Assembly (NCBI RefSeq): GCF_020536995.1
Contig: NC_068367.1
Location: 62,009,068-62,073,067 of the forward strand
DNA length: 64,000 nucleotides
Source of the DNA: Dreissena polymorpha
Taxonomy: Eukaryota; Mollusca; Bivalvia; Myida; Dreissenidae
Reading direction: 5' to 3'
The notes under the pieces were generated by a model. It had not been told where the DNA came from. It ran no database searches and saw only the letters and a list, made by a program, of their open reading frames with translations. Shown here one piece after another: positions 44,531 to 56,467 of this stretch. The first letter of the stretch is position 1, and each line of letters begins with the position of its first letter. The translations under genes and the position numbers were made by a program.

Positions 44531-47065
44531 GAGATCGTCACAGCAGGTTGCGAATACACAACGTAGACTCCCACTGTTTTATTCGATAGGTGAACAATAT
44601 AAACTGATAAATGTCGGGCGATTGATTCATGTAAAAAAAATGTGCGGTGTATATTTTCCTTTTTTGAACATCGTTACTTAAAACGACTTACTGCTAGAGA
44701 TTGGCATTATTTTCTTTTGTAATGGGAATGTAGCGTATTCGTGTGATTAAAACGCCTTGAAATCGGACTTTGTACGATGATCGATCTGTTTCTCAATCAG
44801 CAGATGACGAAACTGATTTTTACATTCGTCGGGCATCTAATGTTAATCGAAATAACGCTTTTGGCGACAGTTTTCTGAAGTTATGCATAGCTCGTGATTT
44901 ACGAATATGTAACGGTCGAATAGGGAGCGATGCGAGTGTTGGTAAATTCACATGTTTGACGAAATATGTTAGGGCGAAAGCGTGGTTAATTATTTGGTAG
45001 GCAGATTTTTGTCAAGATTTTACCGAATTTTCAAATCACGCACCACTAACATTTGATTTAAAAACGAATACAAATAAATATGTTCATGTAATAAACGCTG
45101 AAAGCTATAACGTTAAATGAGATAATAATTATAGTGTTTAAACGGATACATGAGTTAATCGCTTATGCAATGACCTATGCCAATGCAAAGATTAATTAAG
45201 TTAGTTATAGAAGACATGCGATGCTCATAGCGAAAATAGATTATTCGTAGATCTATCAGTGCAGACAATCTAAGCGTAATTTTAACAAAAATCAATTTCT
45301 TAAAATGAAAGAAATGCGATTTAAAAACCAAAAGAATTTAGGAAACTTTTTAAAAAAGAAGTCATTTAATACCACGGGTGATAGATACTATTGATATAGA
45401 TGCCTCTTTGAACGTTATCTTCTTCAAATATAAGTGACGAAGAAGAAGACATGTACATGTATCATTTTCTTAATTAATGTATTACTATTTTGCACACGCA
45501 CTGGCATATGCCGTAGATTGTACTGGCATACTGATGAACTGACTGTAGAATGATATGTTCTTTTTATTAGTTCAATATCGCTGCCTTCAATTAATCCTTA
45601 ACATATAGGCAGCGGTATTCTATGTCACTGACTCGCTGCAGAGTATCGATCTAGTGAAAAATACCGCATCACCGTTTAGCCTTCTGTTAGTTACCTTCAC
45701 ATGTATCCTTTACCTTCGTGAATACACAAATATTTGGTGCGTAACAGTGTCAAAGATCATCCTCCGTGCACAGTAATTTTGTTATATTACACTCCCGATC
45801 ATTTTGGAATTTGAAATCGTACTCGTCACGGGACTAAACCCTCTGGTAGAATTTTACCTAAAGAACATATTAAAAATGCAAGAAAATACATACCTTACAT
45901 TTTGATGACCTGAAGTATGGCTGACTTAAAAACTGATTAATTCAGACACGCATGAATTCTTCCTATAAGGTTCCAATAAACATGGTAAATTTGTGGTTAC
46001 TATTGAGTTAATGACGTTAGCACAATTCAAGCTGACAGAATAGTATAAGTTTTTAATTGTGTTTAATTTAATTCGCACCTCTCGCTTAACTCAACGTTCA
46101 ATGGCAAGCGCACTTAACCAAATTATCGCAACTAATGCGAGCTAGAATTAATATGTGACTTCTTGCTATACAACCAGTATCATGCGAAAATGGATCTTGT
46201 TTAATTGTGGTTCCCTCTTTGAACTTATGTTGTCTGTCGACTTTTAGGATAATGTGTCAGTAATAAATGTATTGCTTCAGATTCACAAGCTTTTTTCTAA
46301 GAAATGAAATATGCAAATGTATCTTACATTTTTTTTTCTTTAATGTATCTTATTTATTTGTGACTATGTGCTCATTTTTTTTTGAAGAAATGAGAGATTA
46401 AAATGTGTCTTATTTATCTTTTATCCATGTCTTAAATGTGTATTATTAATATAAGACTACATTCTATACTGCCAGTGTCATGCGAAAATGGATCTTATTT
46501 CTTAATATCCACCTTCACACTTTATCCTTTATTAGCGTCGTCTTTAATTAGGCTATCACTATTTAAAGAACAGATAACTGCGAAATTAATAAAAATGTGC
46601 AACGGTGATATTGAGCCATTCTCGTTGTTAATTTTAAATGTACACAACAATTTAACAATTAATGAAATCACTTATTTTGGCAGTTAACCCTTTTTTCCAG
46701 TACAGTAGCAAGGTCCCTGTGTATTGAGCTGACAAGATCATCACAGCAGGTTGCAAATACACAGTGTAGAATTTCCCTGTTTTATTATTGTATTTGTTAT
46801 TTACCTGATTGAAATAAATGAAGTGTATTCAATCGGGTCTGCTGGCGTTATGTTAAAGGTCATTTTATATGAAAAGCTGGGTTTCGGACATAATTTCAAT
46901 CGTTTTGCTTTTATACACAATGTTTGAAACAATGAATATATTGGCGAAATAAAACATAATTTATAAATCAAGCTGACAGAAGAGTTTTAGTTCTTAATTA
47001 TGTGTACGGTAATTTAATTCCCATCTCTCGCTTAACTTAACGTTCAATGGCACGCGCACTTAACA
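44531..47065 (+). repeat. Internal direct repeats within the 7.6-kb segment
   Basis: Three pairs: CACAGCAGGTTGCGAATACA at 44540 and CACAGCAGGTTGCAAATACA at 46743; CTCTCGCTTAACTCAACGTT at 46080 and CTCTCGCTTAACTTAACGTT at 47027, inside blocks of about 95 bp; and TCATGCGAAAATGGATCTT near 46180 and 46479. Confidence 0.75.
44770..45090 (+). pseudogene. LINE endonuclease fragment
   Basis: Plus-strand translation has FLKLCIARDLRICNGRIGSD and GKFTC, then, in another frame, DFTEFSNHAPLTFDL. NGR..D..GKFT and FS(D/N)HAPL are typical of the endonuclease of RTE/CR1-like LINEs. It is a short dead fragment with a frame change near 44990. Confidence 0.72.
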
Positions 47066-50000
47066 ACATTATAAAACATCACGTGTTTCATTATATTTCT
47101 TTTTATAAATTATGCACAAATATTATATGTTATGCATTGTTTTTTTTTGTTTTATTTTTACTCAACCAGAAAGAAATAATAAAACATTGTTATATATAAA
47201 GCGCTTTACTTTTGCAAAATGCTACATTAAATAAGGAAATATCGTATTGTTTCTGTTACGTGCTTGACATATTTATAAAAAAGCAGTTTTTTGTAATACA
47301 ATTGGAATTTGACCTTCAATTTGATGCAATCCACACACAAAAAATTAGCGGCCAAGCGCTCGGCCGCTGATGGTGTATTGTAATATATACAATTATGATA
47401 AGAAACAGTAGCAGACAACAGGCATCTGGTTGATAGGAAGAACTGAAATATTTATTAGAAATCACCAACTAAAATTTTTTGAAATAATAAGAATAATTGT
47501 ATAACATTATTCATCTAGCGGCCAAGTGCATTAATCTGTTTTACTGTTTAGTAATACCATCATTTTTAAACTGATAACGGAAATAAAGAAATATCGTGTT
47601 TTTTTGTTAAGTGTACGTGCTTAAATTAATTATTGTATTACATGTGCCGCATTTAAAGATACTACATCCGCACATCAGACCAAGATAGATATATTTGACA
47701 TAAGACCACACCACAGTGAGGCGTTATGAGAGACAGTAACGATAAGGGTGATAGGTGACATTGACGCACAGACTGTACTCGCAGTAGAACTGAAAATGTC
47801 ACCGTTAAAGTCGGTACAGCTGTTATCAGTTTTTTAGTGCGACATGCAGCCACATTGCCCTGGCAACAAACAACAAAATAACGCAATACATCAGTACCTT
47901 AGTGGTTACAAAACAGGTGGCACGTTTTGATAATTGGCGCTTTTGTTTTGTTTTACTCGCGCACATTTAACTTGAAAACTGCGGGGAATGGGGACTATGA
48001 AGGAAGACGTTATTTATACATTTATCAACACGCGATAAAAATTAGTTTAGACAATTGACGGCTTATTTTAATCTATATTTTACCAATATCCAACACAGAT
48101 TGATTGAGAAAGTGTTGCAGTAATTTAACAATTATTTAAAAACATTTTTATATTAAGATTATTTTAGTATAAAAAACCTAGAATGAACAAAGATACACAA
48201 CATTATTGTGGGCGTTACGACGCGAATGTAAAATAAGCGGCCATACAGACAATTTAGCATATATGTCGCTAAATGTACGGGAAACAAACAAATGAAGAAC
48301 TTAAAAATAATCTTCCTGAAAAATTAAAAGGTCCTTAAACATGTGTAACCATGCTTGTGCTTTTAATTAAACTCAGACAGTTTAAAGTAACATTGAACTT
48401 TGAATTTTTATCCGTTGTTTATGATGAATTCAACACACCTCAAAAGTACTCTATTTTCAAACTGAAATTCAAATTCATTACCTTAATCACCGCACCGTTT
48501 ATATGACAAGATTTATGTCATTTGAAGATAAATATACGAACAAACTCCCACGGCCAATTTATATTATTATACACTTTTCACAGATTGACACAATAGCGAT
48601 TTTTAAAAATTTTCATAGAGTAAAACATGGAAAATTTTATTTTGTTCATACCAGCGAAATTACATTGCTGATAATTTAAAAGCAAATACCGTGTCTTTAA
48701 TGAGTACTCATACATCGGTATGGACAACATAATGAAGCGTTTGTAACACTGTTCATCGATACTTTGGAAATACGGGTTTTATTATTAGAACGATTTATTT
48801 CTTAAGCCTTATTATCGCAGTGACAGCATTTTAGGTTCTTCTTCTTATACCGGTGAAGGCAAAACAAATAAACGTATTCCCTGTCAAGTTAAATTATTCG
48901 AAAATAGTTCTCACAATATATTTATTAGTAAATTTGTGTAAATATATTTATAAAAATGACAAAAAAATGTCAATACGTTACTGTAAATTACATACCTTTT
49001 TTAACTTTGTTTTTTTCACAAACACTTGTATGAAGACTTATTGTTTTCATTCGATAAAGTACCATTTATTTGATTGCATACCTCTTATCCCACAACAAAG
49101 AGCATGCTACATTTAAGGTACTGTAAACAGTGTTTTTGAGTTTCATTAGGTCTGGTTTGTTGGGTTGGAAAAATAAAACATGTCTTACATTAAGGGGTGG
49201 TTACATTTTTCTTTCGATGTTATTAATATAGGCATACAACATGTATTTTATATAAATATATATCGAGTTAACACTACAGGTAGTTAGATTACTTAGAGAA
49301 ATAATCCGTTTGCAGCTCATTCCCATTAATTCCTTAACAAATAATAACGTACTCTCAACATGGTGTTCGTTAATGAATAATACGATGATGTTTTTGATAT
49401 GCTGCTTCGATGCTGGGTGATAAAATTACTTATTTCCTTTCATACTGACGTTGATGTAATTAACGGGATATTTCTAATGAGAAACTATATATTATTTTGA
49501 AGTTAATTTCCGTAACCGATGTGTGAACTGGTAAATGCTTCTTTTGATGTACTACGGTGTTATATTGCTAGTTTTCAACAACGAGAGTACTGTTAAAGAT
49601 AATTTCCGTAACCTCTGTGTGAACTGGTTAATGCTTCTTTCGATGGACTACGGTGTTATATTGCTAATTTCCGACAACGGGAGTTGTGTTAAAAATAAAA
49701 AGAATTCAATAATAAATACATATAAAAGACAGAAGAGGGGTGCCGTACATATTGCTACCGAGGTAATTAATGTATACCTTTGAAACGAAAGTGAGGTATA
49801 ATAAAAAGTGCCATCGTGTGAATACACAATTTCTTTGGAATATGACTTTGTATATCAACGTTATTTAGTCCATTCACGCATAGTTTAATGCTATCGATTG
49901 ACTGATTAGTATGTGTCAACATCGGACACAAGTTGTTATAAAAACGTACAGCGTCTTAATTATTTTGATACCGCTGACTGATAAAAAAAAATGTGTTCAA

Positions 50001-50980
50001 ACAGTGACTATGTTAGAGCTCTCACCAGCTCCAATACTATTTACTATTAAATTGTTCGAGAAGTGTATCGATGTTTGAACCTTTGTTTTATATGTCTGTA
50101 ATTCAAAAATTTAGGTTATAAGCAGCTTTAAAAAATATTATTGAATTGAAATGTTGGACCAGATGACTACGTGAACACCCCGCTGTAACAAAACACACTC
50201 GAATCGATAAATAAACGACGGTCTGAAAACTTATCCTCCCAAAACCGGTGTATCCGAAATTTCGATTTGATTTGCGGTTTCTATTTTTTAGCATGCCAAA
50301 AGAAATTCGTAAAAATAATGCATTTAGATTTTCCATGTCTATATGTATAAATGGTCTGGCGTGAGTTATAGCATAATCTGTAACATGTTTCTATATTTAT
50401 ATCGCGATCATTAAACCTTGTTGAAACCGTATCAATACCAACTTTCAACAGTATGTTAAAATAGTAATATAACAAAATTATGTATAAGTTTATAGGAAAT
50501 TGTGTATTCTTGAATCCGAATGTTAAAGGAGAACAGACAAGTTCAGACTTAAAAAGCACATTTTATAAATGGATATAATAACATTGAAATAAAAACACAA
50601 AAAATATAAAAATCGATATAGTGCTAAAAAACGATGATTTTGATAATCGGTAATTTCCGTAATGCGTTCGGCACTTTCCGCCACCATTTTCCCTGATGAC
50701 GTAGTCGTGAGACAACTGCGCATGACCCAGAACGACATTCATTAATTGTAATTTACGGTTACTAGATTTAATAAATTTCAATAATATAACAAAGGTATCT
50801 CAAAATATCAACAATAAACATTTAACTATGTGGCAAGAAACATTTTATATTAACAGTTTGTTCCTAATTCTCCTACTATTGTATACGAAACGCATATATC
50901 CAATGCGCTTTCGGTAAAGCCATTGCGCTTTTTTCGGTACCGATACCGAAAGCGCGAGCTTTCGGTAAATCTAGTAACCC

Positions 50981-52867
50981 GAATTATGTATTTAAAGAAA
51001 TATGTATTATATGTATGTTACAAGATTGACAACAGTTTATGCTTTTGATAAAGCAGTCATGCCAAGGAAGAGATTAGCATGTAACCAGCAAAGTTCATCC
51101 TTGTCTTCAACACTATGGTGACAACAATTAATACATGTATGATAAAGTAATTAATAAGCATTGTACTTTTTTTTTAATTTAGAACATTGACTATTAAGAC
51201 TTTTAAGAGAATTATGTTCTCTGTGCATGTCTGGCAGACATGGCAAAAGACCGTCACAATTTACAGGCCGGACTGGCCTATGAGGAGAAATAATTTACAA
51301 GCCAGTTGTTAATTTCACATGCCTCAATTTTAAGTGTTTTATCCTGGAGGGATATTGCATAGTAAATTCAAAAAGGGAATGTTAACATGTGGTTGATTTA
51401 TGAAAGGGCAAAAATAGTGTGAACAGCCTGATTTGAAGAAATAAATGTGTTTTTTCAGTTTGGGAAAAATATTTACTCATATAAGTGTACACAATTGAAT
51501 TTTAATGATGTATTCAAGACAGATTTCAGAGAGAATTATGTACAAAACAAGAATATTTTCATCTTGATGATATAAATTTATTAATAATTTGTTATGCTAT
51601 GTTCGCAAAATTTAATTTTAAAAAGAAAAATAACGATGAAGATTGACCAATATTGCGTGTTATATTGAATATAATATCAATAAATTGTGGACAAGTATGT
51701 TGTCTCCATTGTGTGATGTATTATTGATGTGTTCGTAGAAGGTTGCTTATTAGTAATCAGTTATTTATATATCTTTTATCATTGCAGATTTTCGAAAATG
51801 CATTTTGCCAATCTTGGTGCAACCTGAGCTTACCAAGTTTACATCATACTGTCAGTTAGGACATTGTGTAGATGATAATATGGAAAATATATTGTGTTGT
51901 GATATACTTTTTTTTTAAACAGATAAAGTGTTATATTCCAGACTTAACATGACATTTTTCATCAAGGAATAACAAAAATACAATTTTATTGATATGCATG
52001 AATTTGTAGTACATAATATCAACAATATGTATCTTATGTTGTTTTTTTAACAGTCTGTCATCCATATTAAAGTAAACATATTAAGCATGTTAAGTATGTT
52101 TAGGGAATATAATGTATACATTTTTGTTGTTTCTGCAAACTAAGTCAGATACATGAAAATCTGTTTTATGATTAATGATGAAAAACTCACTTATAGTGAT
52201 CTCACTCTAAAATTTTCTGTCCAGTATTATAAATAAATTGTATTGTATGCCTGGTATGTGTACTAAAAATAAAATCACAAATACTGTTGTAGTTCATATT
52301 GACATCAAGATATGTGATGTAAACATATTTAGTCATATAATGTATACATGTATATTATTTTTACCGGTAAACAAAAATTAAGAAGTGTAACATTCAATCT
52401 ATGATGATGTGTGCCTTTAAATATGTCTTGCTGATTGCTATAAGTTTGTTAAAGTTAAAAATCGTGTTTTTGAATCTCTACATATGAAATGAGTGAATTT
52501 TGTTTTCTATCAACACTTATACTAAGTTTAATAATATATTAACTATAAATATATTGTTTATAACACATAGCATGTATATGCAATTGAAAATGAACTGTTT
52601 CCATAGCAACTTTAACGTAACTAATTTAAATTTGTCTAATTAATTTTATCAATTGTTGAATAAACTAGAATTGCTAATTAAAAAAATGTCTGGCAGTATA
52701 GATGCACAACACAAATTGTATCATGAGCCGTTGTTTATTTTAGTTTTTAATGTGTAGCTATACAAACTGTTCAATTTTTTAATACACACCTATTTAAAGA
52801 AAATGAGCAAACATTTTTTTTTAATTATAAACATATTTATGATGTTCATATCTGTCAAGGGCATTTT
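50981..52867. other. Long AT-rich non-coding stretch
   Basis: Very AT-rich with many short homopolymers. No gene or named repeat recognised. Confidence 0.5.
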
Positions 52868-53575
52868 TTTATATTGCTGTTATGAAGGCCAGAAAAGCTT
52901 ATGGGACGGGGTGGTTTTTGTCCGTCCGTGCGTTTCCGCGATAAAGTCCACAGTTTTCATCCGATTCTTTTCAAACTTGTTCAGTGTCTTTAATTTAATG
53001 AGGACCCGAACCCTATTGATTTTCAGGTCACTTGGTCAAATGTCAAGGTGACAGTGACTCGAAATAGTAAAATGGTTTCCGGATGATAAGTCAAGAATGC
53101 TTAGGCCTAGGATCATGAAACTTCATAGGTACATTGAAAATGATTGGCAGATGACCCCTATTGCTTTTCAGGTCACTAGGTCAAAGGTCAAGGTCACAGT
53201 GACTCAAAATAGTAAAATGGTTTCCGGATGTTAACTCGAGAATACTGATGCCTAGAATCATGAAACGTCATAGGTATATTGATCATTACTGGCAGATAAT
53301 CCCTATTGATTTTCAGGTTACCAGGTCAAAGGTCAAGGTCACAGTGACTCGAAAAAGTAAAATGGTTTCCGGATGATAACTCGAGAATGCTTACGCCTAG
53401 GATCATGAAACTTTATAGGTACATTGATCATGACTGGCAGATGACTCCTATTGATTTTCAGGTCACTAGGTCAAAGGTCACAGTGACCAAAAACGTATTC
53501 ACACAATGGCTGCCACTACAACTGACAGCCCATATGGGGGGCATGCATGTTTTACAAACAGCCCTTGTTTAAAAA
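52868..53575 (+). repeat. Molluscan ~140-bp tandem repeat element
   Basis: Begins near GGACGGGGTGG and TTTGTCCGTCCGTGCGTTTC. Units of 135-145 bp are marked by GTTTCCGGATGATAACTCGA (53085, 53220, 53365) and by GGTCACTAGGTCAAAGGTCA. It ends GGCATGCATGTTTTACAAAC AGCCC. This repeat type is familiar from several bivalve genomes (memory only). No coding. Confidence 0.82.
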
Positions 53576-53900
53576 GAGCAATGTCGAAGCAATAAGTCCA
53601 GAATGACTTCCCCTTGAATATGAGAAAATTTTGAAATCCCGCTTGTTTACGCAATTAATTCCACAGTTATCATCCAATTATTTCCAAATTTGCACAGTAT
53701 CTTTATATCAATGAGGACTTGAACCCTATTAAATGTGAGCAGTATCAAAGAAAAAATGTACACAATAATCTCCCGTTGAATTTGAGAAAACTCTGCTTGT
53801 TTGCGCGTTTAAGTACATAGTTTCCATCTTATTATTTCCAAACCTGCACAGTGTTTATAGCAGTAGAGCGATTCAGGCCCTCATGGGCCTCTTGTTAGAA
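53576..53900 (+). repeat. ~155-bp units, degenerate
   Basis: Two units with AATAAGTCCAGAATGACTTC and TATCAATGAGGACTTGAACC, matching the tandem units in repeat H (35420-36080). Ends in the hairpin CAGGCCCTCATGGGCCTC. Confidence 0.7.
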
Positions 53901-54044
53901 ATTTGATGCTCAAATTTCAGATTTTGATTTGTCAGTTGTAGCACTTTCATAATATATGCCTAACTAAAAAAGTCATTTTTTTACCAGATGGGTCAAAATC
54001 TCGTTTCCAGCCACATATCTTAGTTAGAAGGTGATTTTTCCAGC

Positions 54045-54116
54045 GGTTCCGTAGTGTAGTGGTTACACGCTCGCTTCACATGTGAGAGGTCCAAGGTTCG
54101 AGCACCAGTAGAATCA
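54045..54116 (+). pseudogene. tRNA-Val(CAC)-like sequence
   Basis: GGTTCCGTAGTGTAGTGGTT matches the 5' half of tRNA-Val. Anticodon stem CTCGC/GTGAG with loop TTCACAT gives CAC. The T arm (CAAGG-TTCGAGC-ACCAG) and the acceptor no longer pair, so it is a pseudogene or a tRNA-derived repeat core. Confidence 0.65.
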
Positions 54117-54289
54117 AATTATTTTATTTGTGTTCTATGTTAACTTTTTGTTTTGATGTAGACATTTTAGTTTAAATAAATATGCTGTTTTATTGTAACC
54201 ATTTTTTGTTTTTATAATGCCCATGAAATATATGTGTTAGAGGGTGGGGCTTCGTTAACACATTAAAACTTTTACAGTACATTTTTATT

Positions 54290-55195
54290 TAAATTAATGG
54301 ATGCCGCGCGGTGACAACGTTAATTATAATTTCTTACATCTCTGAAATATCTTATAAAAAATACACGTGTTTTTATATTAACAAATAAATGCAAACAACA
54401 CATCTATTATGCATGTATTTTTGTTGTTGTTTATGGTTGTCTAGCATAGGCCCTAAGTACTATCCCTACCACATATAGAGCGCGAAGCGCGACACGTACT
54501 ATTGATTGTAACGATGAGTTGTGATAAGAGAAGCAGCCGCTTATCAAGGAGGAGCTGTGTCCCAGCAACCCGTTTCCCTAGAGTCAAGCACTCCTCGGAG
54601 TTTTTTTTAGAACCACATATAGAGCGCGAAGCACGACACGTATTACTATCCAGGTGGCATGGACCTTTTGGTATGGACTTTTTTAGGTGACACTGTAAAT
54701 GCGCGTTTTGTGATACTTTTTCTGTTCCTTAATTAGCGCGAAGCGCGACACGTTTTACTATCCAGGTGGTATGGACACTTTGGTATGGACTTTTTTAGTT
54801 GACACTATCAATGTGCATTTTGTGAGATGAAGCAGATTTTTTAAAACCTTCACAGTTCTGTTCCATAAATGAAAATTGCACACGGATGCCAGTAAAAAAA
54901 GGAAACCAATGTTAATAAAATTAACTATGGAATATTTGGGGGTTACAACACAAAATCATAGATAATGGTTATTTGGGGGTTATAACACAACATCATAGAT
55001 AATGGTCATTTGGGGGATATAACACAAAATCATGGATAATGGTTAAACCAGTATCTTTTTCTATTTTGTTTAAAATTATCGGCCAATTTATTAATATTTA
55101 CAGTAGAAAAAATATTGTATCATGCAACTTCATTGAGTGCCTTTTACACTGAAATTCCCGACGCCCTTTGATGCTTTGCATCAATACTTATCTTG
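54290..55195 (+). repeat. Dispersed repeat H, shorter copy
   Basis: Matches 35078-35400 (TTAATGGATGCCGCGCGGTG, CAGCCGCTTATCAAGGAGGA) and 36110-36480 (GGGGGTTACAACACAAAATC, CGCCCTTTGATGCTTTGCAT). The 155-bp units of the long copy are absent. Instead ACATATAGAGCGCGAAGC and CTATCCAGGTGG are repeated (about 54620 and 54735). Confidence 0.8.
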
Positions 55196-56467
55196 TAATG
55201 AATTATATTATAAACGTTATAACATATGATCAGGTGGACGTTAACGTTTAATGTTCATAAATGTGAAGGATATTTAGCATACTTGGCAAATAATACCATC
55301 TTGTTTCTTCAACGTCCTGGTATACATTGTTAATGACTTTAAGACCATAGGGCCAGTAGTTTGTGGTTATAGGGTCTTTATAAAGCCTTAATTGTTATAT
55401 GTTTCTGAAATTCGTTTATAAAAAAGATGACTAATTTGTTAAAACTAGTTTAACAAAATAAAAGTAAACAGTTATAGTATTTTGATTTCTGTTTAGTATT
55501 GATGCAGTTTAGAGAAGACCCAGTTTTGTCAATCAGTGTTTGTTGTACAATACACTATTAGCACGTTTAGAGCAGAGCAATGCTAGACCTCTGGTTCTAT
55601 CCATGGTAGCAGACAAACAATTGTTTTGAAAAAGTCAAATATTTCCATTTAATTTGCTCGATTAATGAACGGTAGAAGTTTGCAATAGTAAAACATCCTA
55701 ATTTTATCAAATTCCAAGATTCCAATAAATAATGAAATGTTTTACCGTTCTTATTGTTGATTTTACATTCTATAAATGTGTTGTTGCATGTGTAAACAAA
55801 GTATGTGCGCGCGTACTAGTGTCGGGTTAAACACCATATAATATTATGTATTTCCGTGACTGATAAAAAAGGTGGTTATTGAAAAACGGTAGTGGGGAAT
55901 TCATGTATGTTATATCATATTCATGTCGATCAGTCACTGAGTATGGTTTATGAAAGTGAAATTTCATATAAAAATGCTCTATGACTTCAGTCTCTAAATA
56001 GGTTTAGGTTTCATTTCCAAAATTTTCTAGGGGGAGAACACCCAAACCCCCAAATTGTAGGAGGAAGACAACCCCTCCCGAACATACCCCCTTCGCCACT
56101 TCGTTGCTCAATCGTTGATGGGAAAGTTCGCACTCCCCCTTTCAAAAACCTGGCTACGGGCCTGTAAACAATTGCTAAATTCCAAAGAGAATGATAACGT
56201 TATAAACAAAGCCATAGATAGATACAGGAATAATACAACTCCCTAAACGTAACTTAATGGCATCATGATGCCATCTGATCGCCTTTAATATAAGACACGG
56301 TGTCAATTGCCACAATAGCAATACAGGACAAAACACGTATCAATATAACAGGACTCAACAAATAAAATGATTCCAGCTGTGGTCGCGAAAAGTCATTACA
56401 CAGCTTTTGCGATTTTAACCCATTTTTAAGCATGTTCTTACATACATAACCACCTTTAGATACACAT
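55196..56467. other. Non-coding 3' of the receptor-like gene
   Basis: AT-rich. A C-rich patch at 56027-56166 ends CCTGGCTACGGGCCTG and resembles the element end at 40586. No receptor transmembrane exons are recognisable here. Confidence 0.5.

Larger units (their letters stand above)
43364..50980. mobile_element. 7.6-kb segment bounded by ~43-bp inverted repeats
   Basis: The left end GGTTACTAGATTTTACCGAA, GCGCGCGCTATCGGTATCGG is matched in inverse at the right end (complement GGTTACTAGATTTACCGAAA, GCTCGCGCTTTCGGTATCGG). Flanks GAATTGTG (43356-43363) and GAATTATG (50981-50988) could be an 8-bp target duplication. The interior is AT-rich with no transposase; it holds a LINE endonuclease piece (44770-45090) and internal direct repeats. 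A third copy of the motif GGTTACTAGATTT, direct orientation, lies at 50755. It may be one large non-autonomous DNA transposon, or two separate small elements placed by chance. Confidence 0.5.

Noticed and set aside
43364-50980. Coding-competent large transposon
   Set aside because: No transposase, integrase or polymerase motif could be read in the interior; only a short LINE endonuclease piece.
54045-54116. Functional tRNA-Val(CAC)
   Set aside because: The anticodon arm is good, but the T stem and acceptor stem are broken.
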